The notes under the pieces were generated by a model that was not told where the DNA came from, did not search any database, and was given only the letters and a program-made list of their open reading frames with translations. The position numbers were made by a program, and so were the translations under genes. Positions 33,349-44,000 of a stretch of 64,000 nucleotides of DNA are shown here, piece by piece (within the stretch, counting starts at the first letter, position 1; each line of letters starts with the position of its first letter). Source of the DNA: an uncultured Algibacter sp. (lineage in GTDB: Bacteria > Bacteroidota > Bacteroidia > Flavobacteriales > Flavobacteriaceae); the NCBI RefSeq assembly GCF_947495925.1, contig NZ_CANMAU010000006.1, positions 191,001 through 255,000 of the forward strand, in the 5' to 3' direction.

Positions 33349-36300
33349 ATGTTTTTAAATAATCATTCACATTATAGTCTGCGTTATGGTACGATACCTG
33401 AAAAAGAACTTCTAGCATTGGCTCAAAAAAATGGTTGTAGCATATTTCCGCTTACCGATATTAATAATACTTCTGGATGCTTAAACTTTATTAAGTATGC
33501 ACCAAAATATGAGGTTAGCCCTGTAGTTGGGATAGATTTCAGAAATAAAAATCATCAGTGTTATGTGTGTTTAGCAATTAATAACGAAGGTTTTTTAGAA
33601 CTCAATAATTTCCTTTCAAACCACTTACATAATGATAAACGGTTCCCTGATGTAGCTCCTAGTTTTAAGAAAGCTATCACAATCTATCCGTTTAAGAAGT
33701 TATTAGAATTAAAAAAACAGGACTTTACTAAAAATGAATTTATAGGAATATCAATTAGCGATATCAATAAACTTCAATTTTCAAATTTGAATCAATTTAA
33801 GGATAAATTGGTAGTGTTGCATACAGTAAGTTTTAGACATAAACGAGATTTCAATATACACAGGTTATTAAGAGCTATTGATAATAATGTGCTTTTAAGT
33901 AAGTTGCCTAAATTACAGCAAGGATTATTAGAACATAAATTAGTACCAATTTATGAGCTAGAAAAAGCCTTTGAAAATTTTCCTCATATTTTGAGAAATA
34001 CGACACGGCTATTGGAGCGTTGTAGTATTGAGTTTGATTTTTCTAAGAATAAAAAGAGTCAAAATTTATCAACCCTAACTAGAAATAAAGTACAGGATTA
34101 TCAAAAGTTAGTAGCGCTTTGTTATGAAGGTTTACCTAAGCGATACGATGAGATTTCAAAAACCATCAAACAACGTTTGAAAAAAGAATTACGTCTTATT
34201 AAACATCAAAATTATGTAAGCTTTTTTTTGATTAATTGGAGGATCATTCAATATGCAAAATCAAAAGGATATTATTACGTAGGTAGAGGGAGCGGGGCTA
34301 ATAGTATTGTTGCTTATTTATTGGAAATTACAGATGTAGATCCTATAGAATTGGATTTGTATTTTGAGCGGTTTATGAATTTATACCGTACTACCCCACC
34401 AGATTTTGATATTGATTTTTCAACATGGGATAGAGAAGATGTTACGCGTTTTATTTTTGAAGAATTTGGAGCTAATGGACAAGTTGCGCTTCTAGGCGCT
34501 TATGTAACTTTTCAATACCGTGGGGCAGTACGTGAACTAGGAAAAGTATTTGGATTACCTAAGTATGAAATAGATAAATTATGCTCAGGGAAATTTAGTT
34601 ATAACCAGTTAGATGAGTTGTCTATATTAGTTTTGCGTTATGCTAAGTATTTTGAAGGACGTCCAAATTATATTAGTATTCATGCTGCAGGCATATTAAT
34701 TTCAGAAAAACCCATCCACTATTTTTCTGCTACTAATATGCCTCCAAAAGGATTTCCAACGGTTCAGTTTGATATGCATATTGCAGAAGATGTAGGCTTA
34801 TATAAGTTTGATATTTTAGGGCAACGTGGGTTAGGAAAAATAAAAGATGCCATTGCTATAATTAAAGTAAATAAGCCAGAGGTTAAATTACCCAACATTC
34901 ATAATGCAAAATCATTTTTTGTTGATGAGTATATTAATACCATGATAGAAAAAGCAGAATGTATAGGCTGTTTTTATGTAGAATCTCCAGCCATGCGTAT
35001 GCTTCTTAAAAAACTTGGTGTTAGAGATTATTTAACGCTGGTAGCAGCAAGTTCTATTATTCGTCCTGGTGTTGCTAAAAGTGGTATGATGCGTGAGTAT
35101 ATTCTACGTCATAAAAACCCAGAGCGTAGAAAAAAAGCACATCCAGTGTTATGGAATATTATGCCCGATACTTATGGAATCATGGTTTATCAAGAAGATG
35201 TGATTAAAGTAGCGCATCATTATGCAGGTTTGGATTTGGGAGAAGCCGATGTGTTGCGTAGAGGAATGAGTGGAAAATACCGCTCTAGGGAAGAGTTTTT
35301 AGCAGTTAAAGAAAAGTTTATTTCTAACTGTAGAAAAAAGGGAGAGCAAGATGCCGTAATATTTGAAGTTTGGCGGCAAATTGAAAGTTTTGCTGGTTAT
35401 GCTTTTGCTAAGGGACATTCTGCATCGTATGCTGTAGAATCTTATCAAAGTTTATTTTTAAAATGTTACTACCCTTTGGAATATATGGTGGCTACTGTAA
35501 ATAACGGAGGAGGGTTTTATAGAACAGAACTCTATTTGCATGAAGCCAAAAAACAAGGCGGGTTTATTCATCCGCCTTGTATTAATAAAAGCACTATTGA
35601 AACACTCATTCAAGGTATTGATATTTATTTAGGGTTTCAGCATTTACAAGGATTTGAAAAACGTAATATGATTAATTTACTGAAGGCAAGAGTAAACGGA
35701 TATTTTTTGTCATTAGATGATTTTATAGAACGTGTGCCAATGTCTATAGAACAATTAGATATTCTTATTAGAGTTGATGCATTTAGAAGTTTAGGAAAGG
35801 ACAAGCGTACGTTGCTATGGGAAGCTTATTATAAATGTAATCATTTGTCTATTGATGAGTTACAACCTCAGTTGTTTAGAATTGGAGCCAAAGCATTTGC
35901 GCTACCAGAATTTACAATAACAGATTTAGAGAATGCTTTTGACCAATTAGAATTGTTGGGTTTTACTATGTATAATGTGTTTTCACTTCTAGAAAAACGA
36001 CCAAATAATAAGATTTTAGCAGCAGATTTAAAGGCTTATAAAAATAGGGTGATAACTATTTATGGATATTTGATTACGGCTAAAAATACAAGCACACACA
36101 AAGGAGATCGTATGCATTTTGGCACATTCTTAGATCAAGATGGTCAATGGTTAGATACGGTACATTTTCCGCCTGTAGCCAAACAATATCCTTTTAAAGG
36201 TAAAGGGGTGTATTGTATTATTGGAAAAGTTGTTGAAGAATTTAATTTTTTAAGCATTGAAGTTATAAAGCAAGAAAGAATGCCTTATATATCAGACCCT

Positions 36301-36360
36301 AGATTTGATATGACCTATAACCGAAAAGCATTTCCGAAATCAGTTACAGTTAATAGTTAG
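33349..36360 (+). CDS. dnaE2: Error-prone DNA polymerase III alpha subunit, DnaE2-like
   Basis: The 1003-residue protein has a PHP domain (about 1-210; FLNNHSHYSLRYGTI), the polymerase III palm with PDFDIDF (about 351-357) and GRGSGANSIVAYLLEITDVDPIELDLYFERF just before it, a finger region with GMSGKYRSREEF, an HhH stretch (about 735-790; FQHLQGFEKRNM) and an OB fold (about 895-975). Length and absence of the tau-binding tail point to the DnaE2 group of translesion polymerases rather than replicative DnaE. It follows dinB by 10 bases, so both are one LexA-controlled unit. No imuA gene is next to it. Confidence 0.9.
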   Translation: MFLNNHSHYSLRYGTIPEKELLALAQKNGCSIFPLTDINNTSGCLNFIKYAPKYEVSPVVGIDFRNKNHQCYVCLAINNEGFLELNNFLSNHLHNDKRFPDVAPSFKKAITIYPFKKLLELKKQDFTKNEFIGISISDINKLQFSNLNQFKDKLVVLHTVSFRHKRDFNIHRLLRAIDNNVLLSKLPKLQQGLLEHKLVPIYELEKAFENFPHILRNTTRLLERCSIEFDFSKNKKSQNLSTLTRNKVQDYQKLVALCYEGLPKRYDEISKTIKQRLKKELRLIKHQNYVSFFLINWRIIQYAKSKGYYYVGRGSGANSIVAYLLEITDVDPIELDLYFERFMNLYRTTPPDFDIDFSTWDREDVTRFIFEEFGANGQVALLGAYVTFQYRGAVRELGKVFGLPKYEIDKLCSGKFSYNQLDELSILVLRYAKYFEGRPNYISIHAAGILISEKPIHYFSATNMPPKGFPTVQFDMHIAEDVGLYKFDILGQRGLGKIKDAIAIIKVNKPEVKLPNIHNAKSFFVDEYINTMIEKAECIGCFYVESPAMRMLLKKLGVRDYLTLVAASSIIRPGVAKSGMMREYILRHKNPERRKKAHPVLWNIMPDTYGIMVYQEDVIKVAHHYAGLDLGEADVLRRGMSGKYRSREEFLAVKEKFISNCRKKGEQDAVIFEVWRQIESFAGYAFAKGHSASYAVESYQSLFLKCYYPLEYMVATVNNGGGFYRTELYLHEAKKQGGFIHPPCINKSTIETLIQGIDIYLGFQHLQGFEKRNMINLLKARVNGYFLSLDDFIERVPMSIEQLDILIRVDAFRSLGKDKRTLLWEAYYKCNHLSIDELQPQLFRIGAKAFALPEFTITDLENAFDQLELLGFTMYNVFSLLEKRPNNKILAADLKAYKNRVITIYGYLITAKNTSTHKGDRMHFGTFLDQDGQWLDTVHFPPVAKQYPFKGKGVYCIIGKVVEEFNFLSIEVIKQERMPYISDPRFDMTYNRKAFPKSVTVNS

Positions 36361-36371
36361 GTAAATAGAAT

Positions 36372-37784
36372 TTATAAAGTTGATGGACACACAAAAGCAG
36401 TAATTGGCAAATCTGAATTCTTTATGGCTGCAAACCCTCCAGCTATATCCTTTAACTTATTAAATCCTCTTGCTTTTAAAATTGAAGCTGCTATAACAGA
36501 TCTGTAGCCACCAGCACAATGCACATAATAGGGTTTACTTTGGTCTATAGAACTCATATTATCATTAATATAATCTAAGGCAAAGTGCAGAACGTGATCT
36601 CCCTGAAGGCGTTCTGATTTGTATTCACCATCTTTTCTAACGTCTAAAACAGTAATCTTTTTGTTATTAAAATCTTTAGCAAACTCTTCAACAGTTACAG
36701 AGGTTATAGTTTCAATGTCTTTGTTTGCAGATTTCCAAGCATTGATGCCGCCTTTAAGATACCCTAAAGTATTGTCATAACCCACACGCGATAATCGAGT
36801 TACAGTTTCTTGTGCTTTGCCCTCTGGAGCAACTAATAAAATTGGCTGTTTTAAGTCTGTAATTAAAGCCCCAACCCATGGCGCAAAACCACCATTTAAC
36901 CCAATAAATATAGAATTAGGAATATGGGCCTTTACAAATTCTTGTTCTGTTCTAACATCTAAAACTAAGGCGTCCTGATTGTTTGCAATAGCTTCAAATA
37001 CTTCAGGACTCAAAGCAGTATTTCCTTTCTGTAATACAGTTTCAAAATTATCATAGCCAGACTTATTCATCATGGCATTCTTTGCAAAATATTGAGGAGG
37101 AGGTGCAATACCGTTTAATACTTCTTTAACAAATTCATCCTTAGTCATGTCTGCTCTTAAAGCATAGTTCGTTTTTTTTTGTTCACCAAGAATACCTACA
37201 GTTTCTTTACTTAAATTTTTACCACAGGCAGACCCTGCTCCGTGAGCTGGATAAACAATAATGTCATCTGCCAAAGGCATAATCTTACGACGCAAAGAAT
37301 CAAAAAGCATACCTGCCAAATCTTCTTTAGTTAGATTTGATTTTATCGCGAGATCTGGACGACCAACGTCACCTAGAAATAAAGTATCCCCAGAGAAAAT
37401 GGCATGATCTTTACCGTTTTCATCAATTAAAAGAAAAGTTGAAGATTCTAAAGTGTGTCCAGGCGTATGAAGTACCTTAAAAGTAACATCGCCTAACATG
37501 AATGTTTCATTATCTTTTGCGGTATGAATGTCATAAGAAGTTTCTGCTCCAGGACCAAAAATAATGGTAGCCCCTGTTTTTTTAGCTAAATCAATATGAC
37601 CTGAAACAAAATCAGCATGAAAATGAGTTTCAAAAATATATTTGATTTTAGCACCCTCAGCATTTGCTTTATCAACATATTGTTGTGTTTCACGTAATGG
37701 ATCAATTATAGCAACTTCACCTTGCGATTCTACATAATATGTCCCTTGTGCTAAACATCCCGTATAAATCTGTTCTATTTTCAT
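36372..37784 (-). CDS. Persulfide dioxygenase-rhodanese fusion (CstB/ETHE1-like)
   Basis: The 470-residue protein joins three domains. A metallo-beta-lactamase-fold domain (1-245) has the metal ligands THFHADFVSGH (53-63), HTPGHT and SGDTLFLGDVGRPDL, as in ETHE1-type persulfide dioxygenases. A first rhodanese-like domain (about 260-355) lacks the active Cys (LLVAPEGKAQE in its place). A second rhodanese domain (about 370-465) has it (YYVHCAGGYRS, Cys about 423). The likely job is oxidation of glutathione or low-molecular persulfide and sulfane-sulfur transfer. It follows the sulfur transport genes on the same strand. Confidence 0.9.
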   Translation of the reverse strand: MKIEQIYTGCLAQGTYYVESQGEVAIIDPLRETQQYVDKANAEGAKIKYIFETHFHADFVSGHIDLAKKTGATIIFGPGAETSYDIHTAKDNETFMLGDVTFKVLHTPGHTLESSTFLLIDENGKDHAIFSGDTLFLGDVGRPDLAIKSNLTKEDLAGMLFDSLRRKIMPLADDIIVYPAHGAGSACGKNLSKETVGILGEQKKTNYALRADMTKDEFVKEVLNGIAPPPQYFAKNAMMNKSGYDNFETVLQKGNTALSPEVFEAIANNQDALVLDVRTEQEFVKAHIPNSIFIGLNGGFAPWVGALITDLKQPILLVAPEGKAQETVTRLSRVGYDNTLGYLKGGINAWKSANKDIETITSVTVEEFAKDFNNKKITVLDVRKDGEYKSERLQGDHVLHFALDYINDNMSSIDQSKPYYVHCAGGYRSVIAASILKARGFNKLKDIAGGFAAIKNSDLPITAFVCPSTL

Positions 37785-37892
37785 ATCTTAATATTTTATC
37801 ACTTTCTCTAGATTAGAAAAAAATGTTGTTTTTTTAATTATTCAAAATTACTAAACCCCTAGCAATCAATTTGTAACTTATATTACACTAGA

Positions 37893-38684
37893 CTAATTGA
37901 GTTCCATATATATAATATAAATAGCCATTAGAAGAACAAAAACACCAAAACTCTTTTTTAGTTTGCTGCTACTTACAAATTTTGAGAGAAACACGCCTAG
38001 CATGATGCCCAAAATTGAAACTCCTGTAAAAAATAAAAGGAAAATCCATTCAATATCTAAAGTTTGAACATCTCCAATAAAACCAATAAGTGAGTTAATA
38101 GTAATGATAACTAATGATGTGCCCACTGCTTTTTTCATGGGAATATTAGCCCAAAGTACAAGGGCAGGAACATAAAGAAATCCACCACCAGCACCAATAA
38201 TTCCAGTTATGGTACCAATGGCGAGTCCCTGAACAAAAGTCTTGAAATAAGGCTGATTTGTGGAAGAGTAGTCTTCATTTTTTCTATTTTTAATCATGGA
38301 AAAGGCAGCAAGTAGCATGATGATTGCAAAGAAAATCATGATTCCCATGTCTTTAGTCAACGTATAATTCTTAATAGAAAAAAGAGTATCTGGAATACTA
38401 GGAACTAAATAGCGCCTTGATAAATAAACTGCTATAAAAGAAGGGAAAGAAAAGGCTAAGCCTATTTTAAAATTTACTAGGCCTTTTTTATACTTTTGGT
38501 ATGTGCCTACCATAGATGAGGTGCCAACAACAAAAAGCGAGTAAGCGGTGGCTATAATTGGGTTGTACCCTAAAAGGTAAACCAGCAGGGGCACTGTAAG
38601 TATGGAGCCACCACCACCAATTAGGCCTAAAACCAAACCTACAATTAAGGCACCAAAAAAACCTAATATTTGGATGTTATCCAT
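37893..38684 (-). CDS. TauE/SafE-type sulfite exporter family protein
   Basis: The tracked ORF starts inside the neighbouring gene; the ATG at 38684 (MDNIQILGFFGALIVGLVLG) is the natural start, giving 263 residues. Eight membrane helices are visible in two halves, each with a Gly-rich loop: LIGGGGSILTVPLLVYLLG and IIGAGGGFLYVPALVLW, typical of the TauE/SafE family. It probably exports sulfite or another sulfur oxyanion. It lies two bases after the YeeE-type gene and 108 bases before the persulfide dioxygenase gene. Confidence 0.9.
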   Translation of the reverse strand: MDNIQILGFFGALIVGLVLGLIGGGGSILTVPLLVYLLGYNPIIATAYSLFVVGTSSMVGTYQKYKKGLVNFKIGLAFSFPSFIAVYLSRRYLVPSIPDTLFSIKNYTLTKDMGIMIFFAIIMLLAAFSMIKNRKNEDYSSTNQPYFKTFVQGLAIGTITGIIGAGGGFLYVPALVLWANIPMKKAVGTSLVIITINSLIGFIGDVQTLDIEWIFLLFFTGVSILGIMLGVFLSKFVSSSKLKKSFGVFVLLMAIYIIYMELN

Positions 38685-38686
38685 AC

Positions 38687-39100
38687 TTAATGAGGTAATT
38701 TGTTTCTTAGCATGCCGTAAATCAATGTGCCTATTGCAGCAGCTAGGATAACAAGAATCATACTCCAAACACCAGTTCCTAAAAGTATGTACATAGGACC
38801 AGGACATGCGCCAATTAGTGCCCAACCAAATCCAAAAATGATTCCCCCAATAATATATCTAGTGAATCCTTTATCTTTTTTGGGAACAAAAATATCTTCG
38901 CCTTTTATACTCTTTATATAACCTTTTTTTGAGATTTGTAGAAATAGTATTCCAGAAGCAATGGCTGTTCCTATAATACCATACATATGGAAGGACTGAA
39001 AGCGGAACATTTCATAAATACGAAACCATGATACAGCTTCAGATTTCACTAAAACAACACCAAAGAATATACCTACCAGTAAGAATTTTATAAATTTCAT
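38687..39100 (-). CDS. YeeE/YedE-type half transporter (DUF6691-like)
   Basis: A 137-residue membrane protein with four helices and the conserved motif GFGWALIGACPGPMYILLG, in which a Cys lies in the helical hairpin as in thiosulfate channel YeeE. It pairs with the other half-sized protein encoded upstream; together they match one full YeeE (two homologous halves). Spacing is two bases on each side, so the three membrane genes form one operon. Thiosulfate or sulfane sulfur uptake is the likely role. Confidence 0.88.
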   Translation of the reverse strand: MKFIKFLLVGIFFGVVLVKSEAVSWFRIYEMFRFQSFHMYGIIGTAIASGILFLQISKKGYIKSIKGEDIFVPKKDKGFTRYIIGGIIFGFGWALIGACPGPMYILLGTGVWSMILVILAAAIGTLIYGMLRNKLPH

Positions 39101-39102
39101 AT

Positions 39103-39660
39103 TTAAAAGATTAAAGGGAGAATAAAATTAGTCATGATTAAACCACCAATGAAAAAACCTATTACGGCAATTAAAGAGGGTTTTTGTAAACTACTTAGTC
39201 CTGTTATGGAATGACCAGAAGTACAACCACCAGCATATCTAGTACCAAAACCTACTAGTAAGCCTCCAACAATTAATAGTAGCATGCCTTTCGGTGTTGC
39301 TAGTACATCCAAGCTATACATTTCGTCCGGAACTAAAGTGGCTCCCGGGGTTTTAAAGCCCATATTTTGAAGCTCTACGGTGGTGGCAGGATTTAAATTG
39401 GTGACGCTATCATTTGATAAATATTGCGTTGCAATAAACCCGCCAATAATGGCTCCAGCGACTACAGTAAGGTTCCATATTTGGTCTTTCCATTTAAAGT
39501 TAAAGAAATCGGCAATTTTACCAGCACCACCAATAGCGCATAGTGTTCTTAGATTTGACGACATACCAAATGTTTTTCCGAAATAGAGTAGCAGTGCCAT
39601 TACTATTGCTATTAATGGTCCAGAGATATACCAAGGCCAAGGGTTTAAAATATATTGCAT
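39103..39660 (-). CDS. YeeE/YedE-type half transporter
   Basis: The start is moved to the ATG at 39660 (MQYILNPWPWYISGPLIA), seen in the family, from the tracked 39678. The 185-residue protein has about five helices and the motif GFGTRYAGGCTSGHSITGLS, containing the conserved Cys of YeeE proteins. It is the first structural gene of the sulfur operon, 178 bases downstream of the Crp/Fnr-type regulator on the same strand. It likely forms a channel for thiosulfate or related ions with the partner half protein. Confidence 0.9.
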   Translation of the reverse strand: MQYILNPWPWYISGPLIAIVMALLLYFGKTFGMSSNLRTLCAIGGAGKIADFFNFKWKDQIWNLTVVAGAIIGGFIATQYLSNDSVTNLNPATTVELQNMGFKTPGATLVPDEMYSLDVLATPKGMLLLIVGGLLVGFGTRYAGGCTSGHSITGLSSLQKPSLIAVIGFFIGGLIMTNFILPLIF

Positions 39661-39838
39661 GTTTCGTGTTTTGTGCAAATTTAGAGGTAAGACTGTTTTA
39701 AGTTTGTAATAATTGTTACTTAAAACACCTAATTTGCTCGTTATTTAGATGCGTGAGAGATTGTGTAATTATTGGAATTCCTTAAAGAGGGCGACTTGTA
39801 AAAGCCCATACCTGGACGTAACGCTTAAATTATTTAAA

Positions 39839-40468
39839 TTAGAAAACTTCTATTTTATTTCGACTTAATTTTATTTTGTTCTCTTTTTCCAATTGTTTTA
39901 AAAGTCTTGATATCACTACACGAGAAGTATGTAAATCTTCGGCAATATCTTGATGCTTTACAATAATAGTTTTTGAGGTGTGAAGTTTGGTTTTATTGAT
40001 AAGGTATTTAAGTAGACGCTTATCCATTTTCATGAAAGCAAGATTATCAATGGTTTCAAGCATTTCATCAAAACGGGTTTGATAACTTTCTAGAATGAAA
40101 CTTCGCCAACTCTCATTGTTATGAAACCAGATTTGCATATTCTCAACAGGAATCATGACAAGAGAGGTGTCTTTTTCTGCTACGGCTCTTATTTTGCTTT
40201 TGGTGGTACCCATACAGCAGGTTAGCGACATAGTGCAGGTTTCGCCAGCTTCTAAAAAATAAATAAGTAATTCATTGCCTTCATCATCCTCTCTGAGGAT
40301 TTTAATATCGCCACTTAAAAGAAGTGGGATAAACTTTAAGGGTTGACCAATGTCAATGATAATATCGTTTTGTTTGAACGAGGCAAATTGACCAATTTCA
40401 AAAATCTCTTCAATGAGTTTTTCATCTAGAGTATTGGAAAATTTTTGTTTAAGTAATTCAAAAGTCAT
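39839..40468 (-). CDS. Crp/Fnr-family transcriptional regulator
   Basis: The ATG at 40468 (MTFELLKQKFSNTLDEKLIEEIF) is preferred over the tracked 40531. The 209-residue protein has a cyclic-nucleotide-binding-like beta roll (about 20-120) and a winged helix (about 150-205; ILVKHQDIAEDLHTSRVVISRLLKQLEKE in part). A CC pair (SLTCCMGTT, about 80-83) replaces the usual effector region, which could be a thiol sensor. It heads the sulfur gene set and is the probable regulator of it. Confidence 0.9.
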   Translation of the reverse strand: MTFELLKQKFSNTLDEKLIEEIFEIGQFASFKQNDIIIDIGQPLKFIPLLLSGDIKILREDDEGNELLIYFLEAGETCTMSLTCCMGTTKSKIRAVAEKDTSLVMIPVENMQIWFHNNESWRSFILESYQTRFDEMLETIDNLAFMKMDKRLLKYLINKTKLHTSKTIIVKHQDIAEDLHTSRVVISRLLKQLEKENKIKLSRNKIEVF

Positions 40469-41018
40469 TATCAAAAATAACAATTTAAATATTGAATTAA
40501 TTGTTTGGATAGATTTATCCAATAAAATCATTTATGCTATTCAATAAAAACCTACACATAAAATCAAAAGATAATTTGTTTTTTAATTCTATGAGACCTT
40601 TTTTAGGCGGTTTTATATGCCCGGTTACAGTGTGTTTTTACAATTGGAGTATTGACGCTAGACGTTATCGTTTGGTGTTTAAAGGTTTTATTAACAGTGT
40701 TTTATGAAAAATATTGAACGAAATTTCTCATGAACATTTAAATCAAAATGTAGCTTTTTACTGTTATTAATAAACAGTTGAGATTTGAGATAGTATTGCC
40801 CCTTTTTGTTAATACAAGATCTTTCATGTAAAACATATGTTATCGTTTTAAACACATATGTAAAACTATTTTTTTAGTAATCTAGATAGGTTTGTATGCT
40901 TTACAATTATTTAGGTTGAGAAGAAACTATTTATTTTCTATTCGGTAATAACTTTTAGTTAATTATTATCAATTTTTTTAAAAGAGCTACTAACAATTAA
41001 AACTAAAACTAATTAAGT
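40469..41018. other. 550-base leader region before susC-like gene
   Basis: No ORF of note lies here. It separates the divergent Crp/Fnr-type gene and the SusC-like gene and should hold both promoters. I found no clear palindrome, riboswitch or TTG-N19-TAnnTTTG match. Confidence 0.5.
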
Positions 41019-44000
41019 ATGAAATTTGATTTACTTGAAAAATGGTCATTTAAGAAATGGCGATTCAAGATTTGTCTAATTGCATTGTTTGTTTCAAGCA
41101 TCAATGCAATAAATGCACAGTCTATTCCAATAAGTGGAACCGTAACATCTCAAAATGAACCTTTAGCAGGAGTTACGGTAATTGTAAAAGGGACTAATAC
41201 TGGTGCGATTACCGATTTTGATGGGAATTATTCGTTAAATGCCAGTTCTAGTGGCGTTTTAGAATTTAGTTATCTAGGATACGTTACAGAAACGGTTTCC
41301 ATATCTGGAAAAAGCGTTGTAAATGTGGTCTTGGTAGAAGACCTCTCCGAATTGGACGAAGTAGTAGTAGTTGGGTATGGTACCCAAAAGAAGAAAGAGG
41401 TTACGGGAGCCGTAGCACAAGTGGGAGCAGAAGTGTTGACACAAACAGCAACTTCTGATATTGGAGCAGCACTCCAGGGACAAGTAGCAGGGGTAAATGT
41501 AACTGCCAGTTCTGGTGCTCCGGGCTCTGAAGCGAATATTCAAATTCGTGGTTTAACGTCTATTAACGGATCCAATACACCGCTTTATGTGGTTGATGGG
41601 ATACCTTTTGAGGGTGACCCAAGGTTATCTGTAAACGAAATTGAAACTATTGATATTTTAAAGGATGCCGCTTCAACCGCTATATATGGTACACGTGGCG
41701 CTAGTGGGGTTATACTAATTACTACTAAATCTGGTAAAGAAGGTCAAATGAAAATACAGGCTGAAGGCTATTATGGTATTCAAAATATCACTTCAGGAAC
41801 ACCTACGCTATCTGTTGAAGATAACTTTTATACACAATTCCTGCAATCGCAGGCGTTAAATGATAGAACCTTTGGAAACACCTGGACTGGTGTTGAAAGA
41901 AATCCATTTAGTTTAACTAACAATACAGATTTAGTAGACACTATTACAAACGATCAAGCACCTATTCAAAATTATAATATACGTATCTCTGGTGGTAGTA
42001 ACGGTTTAACATATAGTGTAAATGGTAATTTCTTCGATCAAGAAGGTGTTATTATCAAATCAAGACTTAAGCGATTCAATGTGAGATCTAATACCCAATA
42101 CAAAAAGGGGAAATGGAAAATATCTACGGGTTTATCTTTTAGAGTAGACGATCAAACCAGAGCACCCTGGCAGCTTTTGTTAGATGCCATTAGATATCCG
42201 GCGTATCAAGTAGCTATTGATCCGAATCAAGAAGCAATTGATAATGCAGATGAGGGGAGTGCCGCAGATAATATTTCAAATTTAGGATATAAATTTCTGC
42301 AACAAGATAATGCAGAAACTCAATATTTTGATGGAAGTATAATTGCTGAATATAGTATTCTTGATAATTTAAAATATACAGTTAGAGCCTCTGCAGCCTA
42401 TGAAAATTCAACAAGAAGGATTATCAATCCAAAGTTTGTAGCCGTTGATATTAATGGTGATGAAGTCTCAACACAGCGTTCACGAGTAAGAAATGAAAGC
42501 TATTTAAGAAAAAGACAGACTTTAGAAAATATATTGAATTTTAGTGAATCTTTTGGTGATCATAATATTAATATCACTGCAGCTTATACATCCGAAAAAT
42601 TTAATTATTCTCAATTCTTTGGGCAACGTTTTGATCTTATAGATAATAGCATTACCGTACTAAATGGAGGAACTGCTGATCAAGGTTCAGGATCTGGAAC
42701 GGGACAATGGCAACAAGATTCTGAGCGAACATTAATTGGTATGTTGGGGAGAGTTCAATATAATTATAAAGGGAAGTATTTGTTTAGTGCGAGTGTGCGT
42801 AGAGATGGATCTTCTGCTTTTGGTGAAAATAAGCGATGGGGAGTCTTTCCAGGAGCATCAGCCGCATGGAATGTTTCTGATGAGAAATTATGGGATCCTG
42901 TAAGACATGTTGCTAATTCACTTAAAATGAGAGCTAGTATAGGTTCAATAGGTAACCAGGGTATTGATCCTTATGCACAATTTGGAACAATTACGCTTGA
43001 TAATGATTATGCCTTGGGAATTGGCGCTAATGAAAATTTAAAAATAGGGGCCGTTCAAACAGAATATGCGAATCCAAATTTGCAGTGGGAAACTTCAATA
43101 GCTTCAAACTTTGGTTTTGATTTAGGTATGTTTAAAAATAAGCTAACTATTTCTGGGGATTATTACAGAACCAATAAAAAAGATATGTTGTTTCCAGTCT
43201 TACTTCCGCAATCAGTTGGAACCGGTTCAAATGGGGAGGTAACGCTTAATGTTGGTGATATGACGAATCAAGGTATTGAGTATGCAGTAAATTATAAACA
43301 TGGTGGCAAGTTTAGTTGGAGTGCGGGTTTAACTTTTACACAAAACGATAATAAAATTACCAAAATGTCTGGATCAACCGAAATTATTCCTTTTGATGAT
43401 AGTAGTATTTCTGGTCATGATAACGATCAAGATCTTACATCTTTTCTAGCATTAGGTCGTGAGGCCGGCGCTTTTCTTTTGATAAAAACGGATGGCATTA
43501 TAGAGACTGAAGAAGAGTTAATAGAATACCAGAAGCTTGATACTAATGCTAAACTTGGAGATTTAAGATATGTGGATGCCTTAACTGTTGATACTAATGG
43601 TGATGGTATTCCTGACGCTGGCGATGGGGTTTTAGATGTTAACGACAGACAATATGTGGGTAGTGGTATTCCAGATTTTGAAATGGGCTTTAATTTTTCG
43701 GCCAATTATAAGAATTTTGATTTTGGTATGATGTGGTACGCGTCATCAGGAGCCGAAATTATTAATGGAAATAAGGCATTGGCCTATAAAAGTAGAAACC
43801 ACAGGGACCTTGCTTATGCCTGGGCACCTCAAAACAATAATTCGCCAATACCAGTAAATAGAGGAGCAAATCATAATAATTATAGAGGGTTTACAGATTA
43901 CTGGGTAGAAGATGGCTCGTTTATTAGGTTACGTAATATTTCTTTAGGGTATACCATACCAAAGAGAATCACCGAAAAGATTAATGTGTCTAGATTTAGA

